From Planctomycetota bacterium (lineage in GTDB: Bacteria > Planctomycetota > UBA1135 > UBA2386), in the NCBI GenBank assembly GCA_020638695.1, contig JACKIB010000008.1:166486-230485 (forward strand): DNA of 64,000 bases, given 5' to 3'. The position numbers and the translations under genes were made by a program. The notes beneath the pieces are model-generated. The model saw only the letters and a program-made list of their open reading frames with translations, did not search any database and was not told where the DNA came from. Position 1 is the stretch's first letter. Every line of letters starts with the position of its first letter. Shown here one piece after another: positions 62,714 to 64,000 of the stretch.

Positions 62714-63023
62714 CGGGAGGTCTCGGGGAACACGGGCAGGACGCCGGTTGGCAGTCCCCTCAAGGGCGCTTCTCACCGGGCGAGCGGGCTGTGGCGGGCG
62801 CCTTCCTTGCATTCACAGGCATTCTCGACGTTCGCTCGCCGCCCATGAGATGTGCGGTTGGTTGGGTGCGCCGTCGGTGTGGTGCCCGCACGGCGCGAAC
62901 TCGAGAGCTTAGATGCACGACGCCACCCCCGGGTGACGGAGAATCCGCACCGATCGGTGCGATGCGCCCAAGTTCGACCGAACCTGGTGCGAGGTGCGTA
63001 TGCCGCGTCCGGCAGCGTCGAGG

Positions 63024-63854
63024 TCAGTTCGCGCCGGAGCCGGCGTCCGCGGCACCGCCGAGTTCGTCCAGCTCGTCGTCGAGTTCGAGACCCTTCTCCT
63101 CTTCCTCGGTGATCCCTTCGCCGAAGCTCTGCCCGAGGTAGACCTCGCGCACCTTGGGGTCGCTGATGATCCGCGTCGGGTCACCTTCCGAGATCACCTG
63201 ACCTTGGTGGAGGATGTACGCGCGGTCGGAAATGCGCAGCGTTTCGACCACCGCGTGGTCGGTGATCAGGATCGCGATCCCGCGCTTGCGCAACTGCGCG
63301 AGGATCTTCTGGATCTCCTCGACCGTGATCGGGTCGACGCCGGCGAACGGCTCGTCGAGCAGCAGCAGCGACGGCTCGGTCGCCAGCGCGCGGCTGATCT
63401 CGAGGCGACGTCGTTCGCCGCCCGACAAGTTGACCGCCAGCGAGTCGCGCAGCCGCGACAGCTGAAGGTCTTCCAGCAGCTCGTGGGCCCGCTCGACTCG
63501 CTCGCGCTTGGGCATCCGCCGGGCCTCGAGTACCGCAAGGATGTTGTCGAGGGCCGTCATGTTGCGGAACACCGACGGCTCCTGCGACAGGTAGCCCATC
63601 CCGCGGCGCGCGCGGCGGTACATCGGCAGTTTGGTCACGTCCTGCCCGGCGAACATCACCTGCCCGCGGTCCGGCTGGATCATGCCGACCACCATGCGGA
63701 ACGAGGTCGTCTTGCCGGCACCATTGGCGCCGAGCAGGCCGACGATCTCGCCCTTGTGCACCTCGATGCTGACCCCGTCGACCACCTTGCGGCGCTTGTA
63801 GACCTTGGTCAGGTTGTGAGTGCGCAGCAGTTCCTCGGTCTTCGGTTTCACCAC
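63024..63854 (-). CDS. lptB: LPS export ABC transporter ATP-binding protein LptB
   Basis: A 276-residue ABC ATPase from a GTG at 63854. Walker A GANGAGKT is at 42-49, followed by the Q-loop YLSQEPSVFRNMTALDNI, signature LSGGERRRLEISRALA, Walker B LLLLDEPFAGVDPITV and H-loop ITDHAVVET; EPSVFRNMTALDNI and FAGVDPITVEEIQ are characteristic of LptB. It powers lipopolysaccharide extraction to the outer membrane with LptFGC. The C-terminus is longer than usual by about 30 acidic residues (EEEEKGLELDDELDELGG). No other lpt gene is in the window. Upstream lie family E, A and B fragments. Confidence 0.95.
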   Translation of the reverse strand: MVKPKTEELLRTHNLTKVYKRRKVVDGVSIEVHKGEIVGLLGANGAGKTTSFRMVVGMIQPDRGQVMFAGQDVTKLPMYRRARRGMGYLSQEPSVFRNMTALDNILAVLEARRMPKRERVERAHELLEDLQLSRLRDSLAVNLSGGERRRLEISRALATEPSLLLLDEPFAGVDPITVEEIQKILAQLRKRGIAILITDHAVVETLRISDRAYILHQGQVISEGDPTRIISDPKVREVYLGQSFGEGITEEEEKGLELDDELDELGGAADAGSGAN

Positions 63855-63863
63855 CGCTGCGAC

Positions 63864-63910
63864 CTAGACGTCTGCGCCACGGAAGGGCGACTTCGGACAC
63901 ACCCCACTAG
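63864..63910 (-). repeat. Junction of truncated family E and family A ends
   Basis: CTAGACGTCTGCGCCACGGA then AGGGC matches an inverted family E end, followed directly by ACTTCGGACACACCCCACTA, the last 20 bp of family A. Both are truncated and the unit is bounded by CTAG at both sides. Confidence 0.6.
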
Positions 63911-64000
63911 TGCCCCTCGTCTGAAGTTCACAGCACATGTGGCTGCGTCAGTCGATTCGCGCGCAAGACGCTGCGACGACACGGCTTGTTGGTGGACAAG
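63908..64000 (+). repeat. Family B repeat, copy B5 (cut by window end)
   Basis: TAGTGCCCCTCGTCTGAAGT followed by the family B left half to GGCTTGTTGGTGGACAAG, where the window ends. The right half is outside. Confidence 0.88.

Overview
The window is GC-rich and almost certainly chromosomal DNA of a planctomycete or close relative in the PVC group. This rests on: a paired DUF1549/DUF1553 (PSCyt2-PSD1) and DUF1501 operon; a Ser/Thr kinase fused to a formylglycine-generating-enzyme-like domain; a very long GreA of the kind known from Chlamydiae; many secreted or anchored proteins with carboxypeptidase-regulatory-like domains; and a short planctomycete-style flagellin. This is inference from gene content; no rRNA is present.

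Layout. 1-5159 (minus) is a nucleotide-sugar operon: glucose-1-phosphate cytidylyltransferase, an NAD-dependent epimerase/dehydratase and three related zinc-finger sugar methyltransferases, overlapping end to start. 5350-13974 (plus) holds two long paralogous envelope proteins, a third anchored protein and a small lipoprotein. 14352-23164 holds a PDZ lipoprotein, rpiA, another anchored protein, a CDF metal transporter, an RDD protein with an EgtB-like enzyme, a probable selenoprotein with an in-frame UGA and SECIS-like hairpin, and a secreted hypothetical protein. 23667-31303 holds murJ, an SO_0444-type metal-efflux permease, citrate synthase, an ApaH-like phosphatase, an inositol-monophosphatase-like gene, a CAU tRNA and a TPR protein. 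31304-40532 holds the long GreA, an uncharacterised protein, a radical SAM/B12-type enzyme, flagellin with a sigma-28-like promoter, and a tandem pair of near-identical secreted proteins. 40733-52009 holds a DUF1579-like protein, a secreted zinc-protease-like protein, the DUF1501/PSD1 pair, rbfA, a secreted protein with a Cys-Asp-Ser-Arg repeat tail and an OPT transporter. 52101-63854 holds a multi-membrane TPR protein, a YjbR protein, the kinase-FGE fusion, a MORN/rhodanese pair, an ankyrin protein, a parallel beta-helix protein and lptB.

The intergenic space is dominated by families of short, structured, non-coding repeats (named A to E here). A and B are 167-168 bp, have terminal inverted repeats, share an internal hairpin core, and lie between CTAG tetranucleotides, often in head-to-tail arrays sharing one CTAG. 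C is about 140-180 bp with its own inverted termini, D is about 273 bp, and E is a shorter element. No transposase for them is in the window. They look like MITE-type elements with a CTAG target; in two cases the CTAG contains the TAG stop codon of the neighbouring gene.

The two observations most worth following are the UGA-containing thioredoxin-like gene at 21252-22295 and the CTAG-bounded repeat families. Most genes lie in small operons with overlapping or nearly abutting ends.
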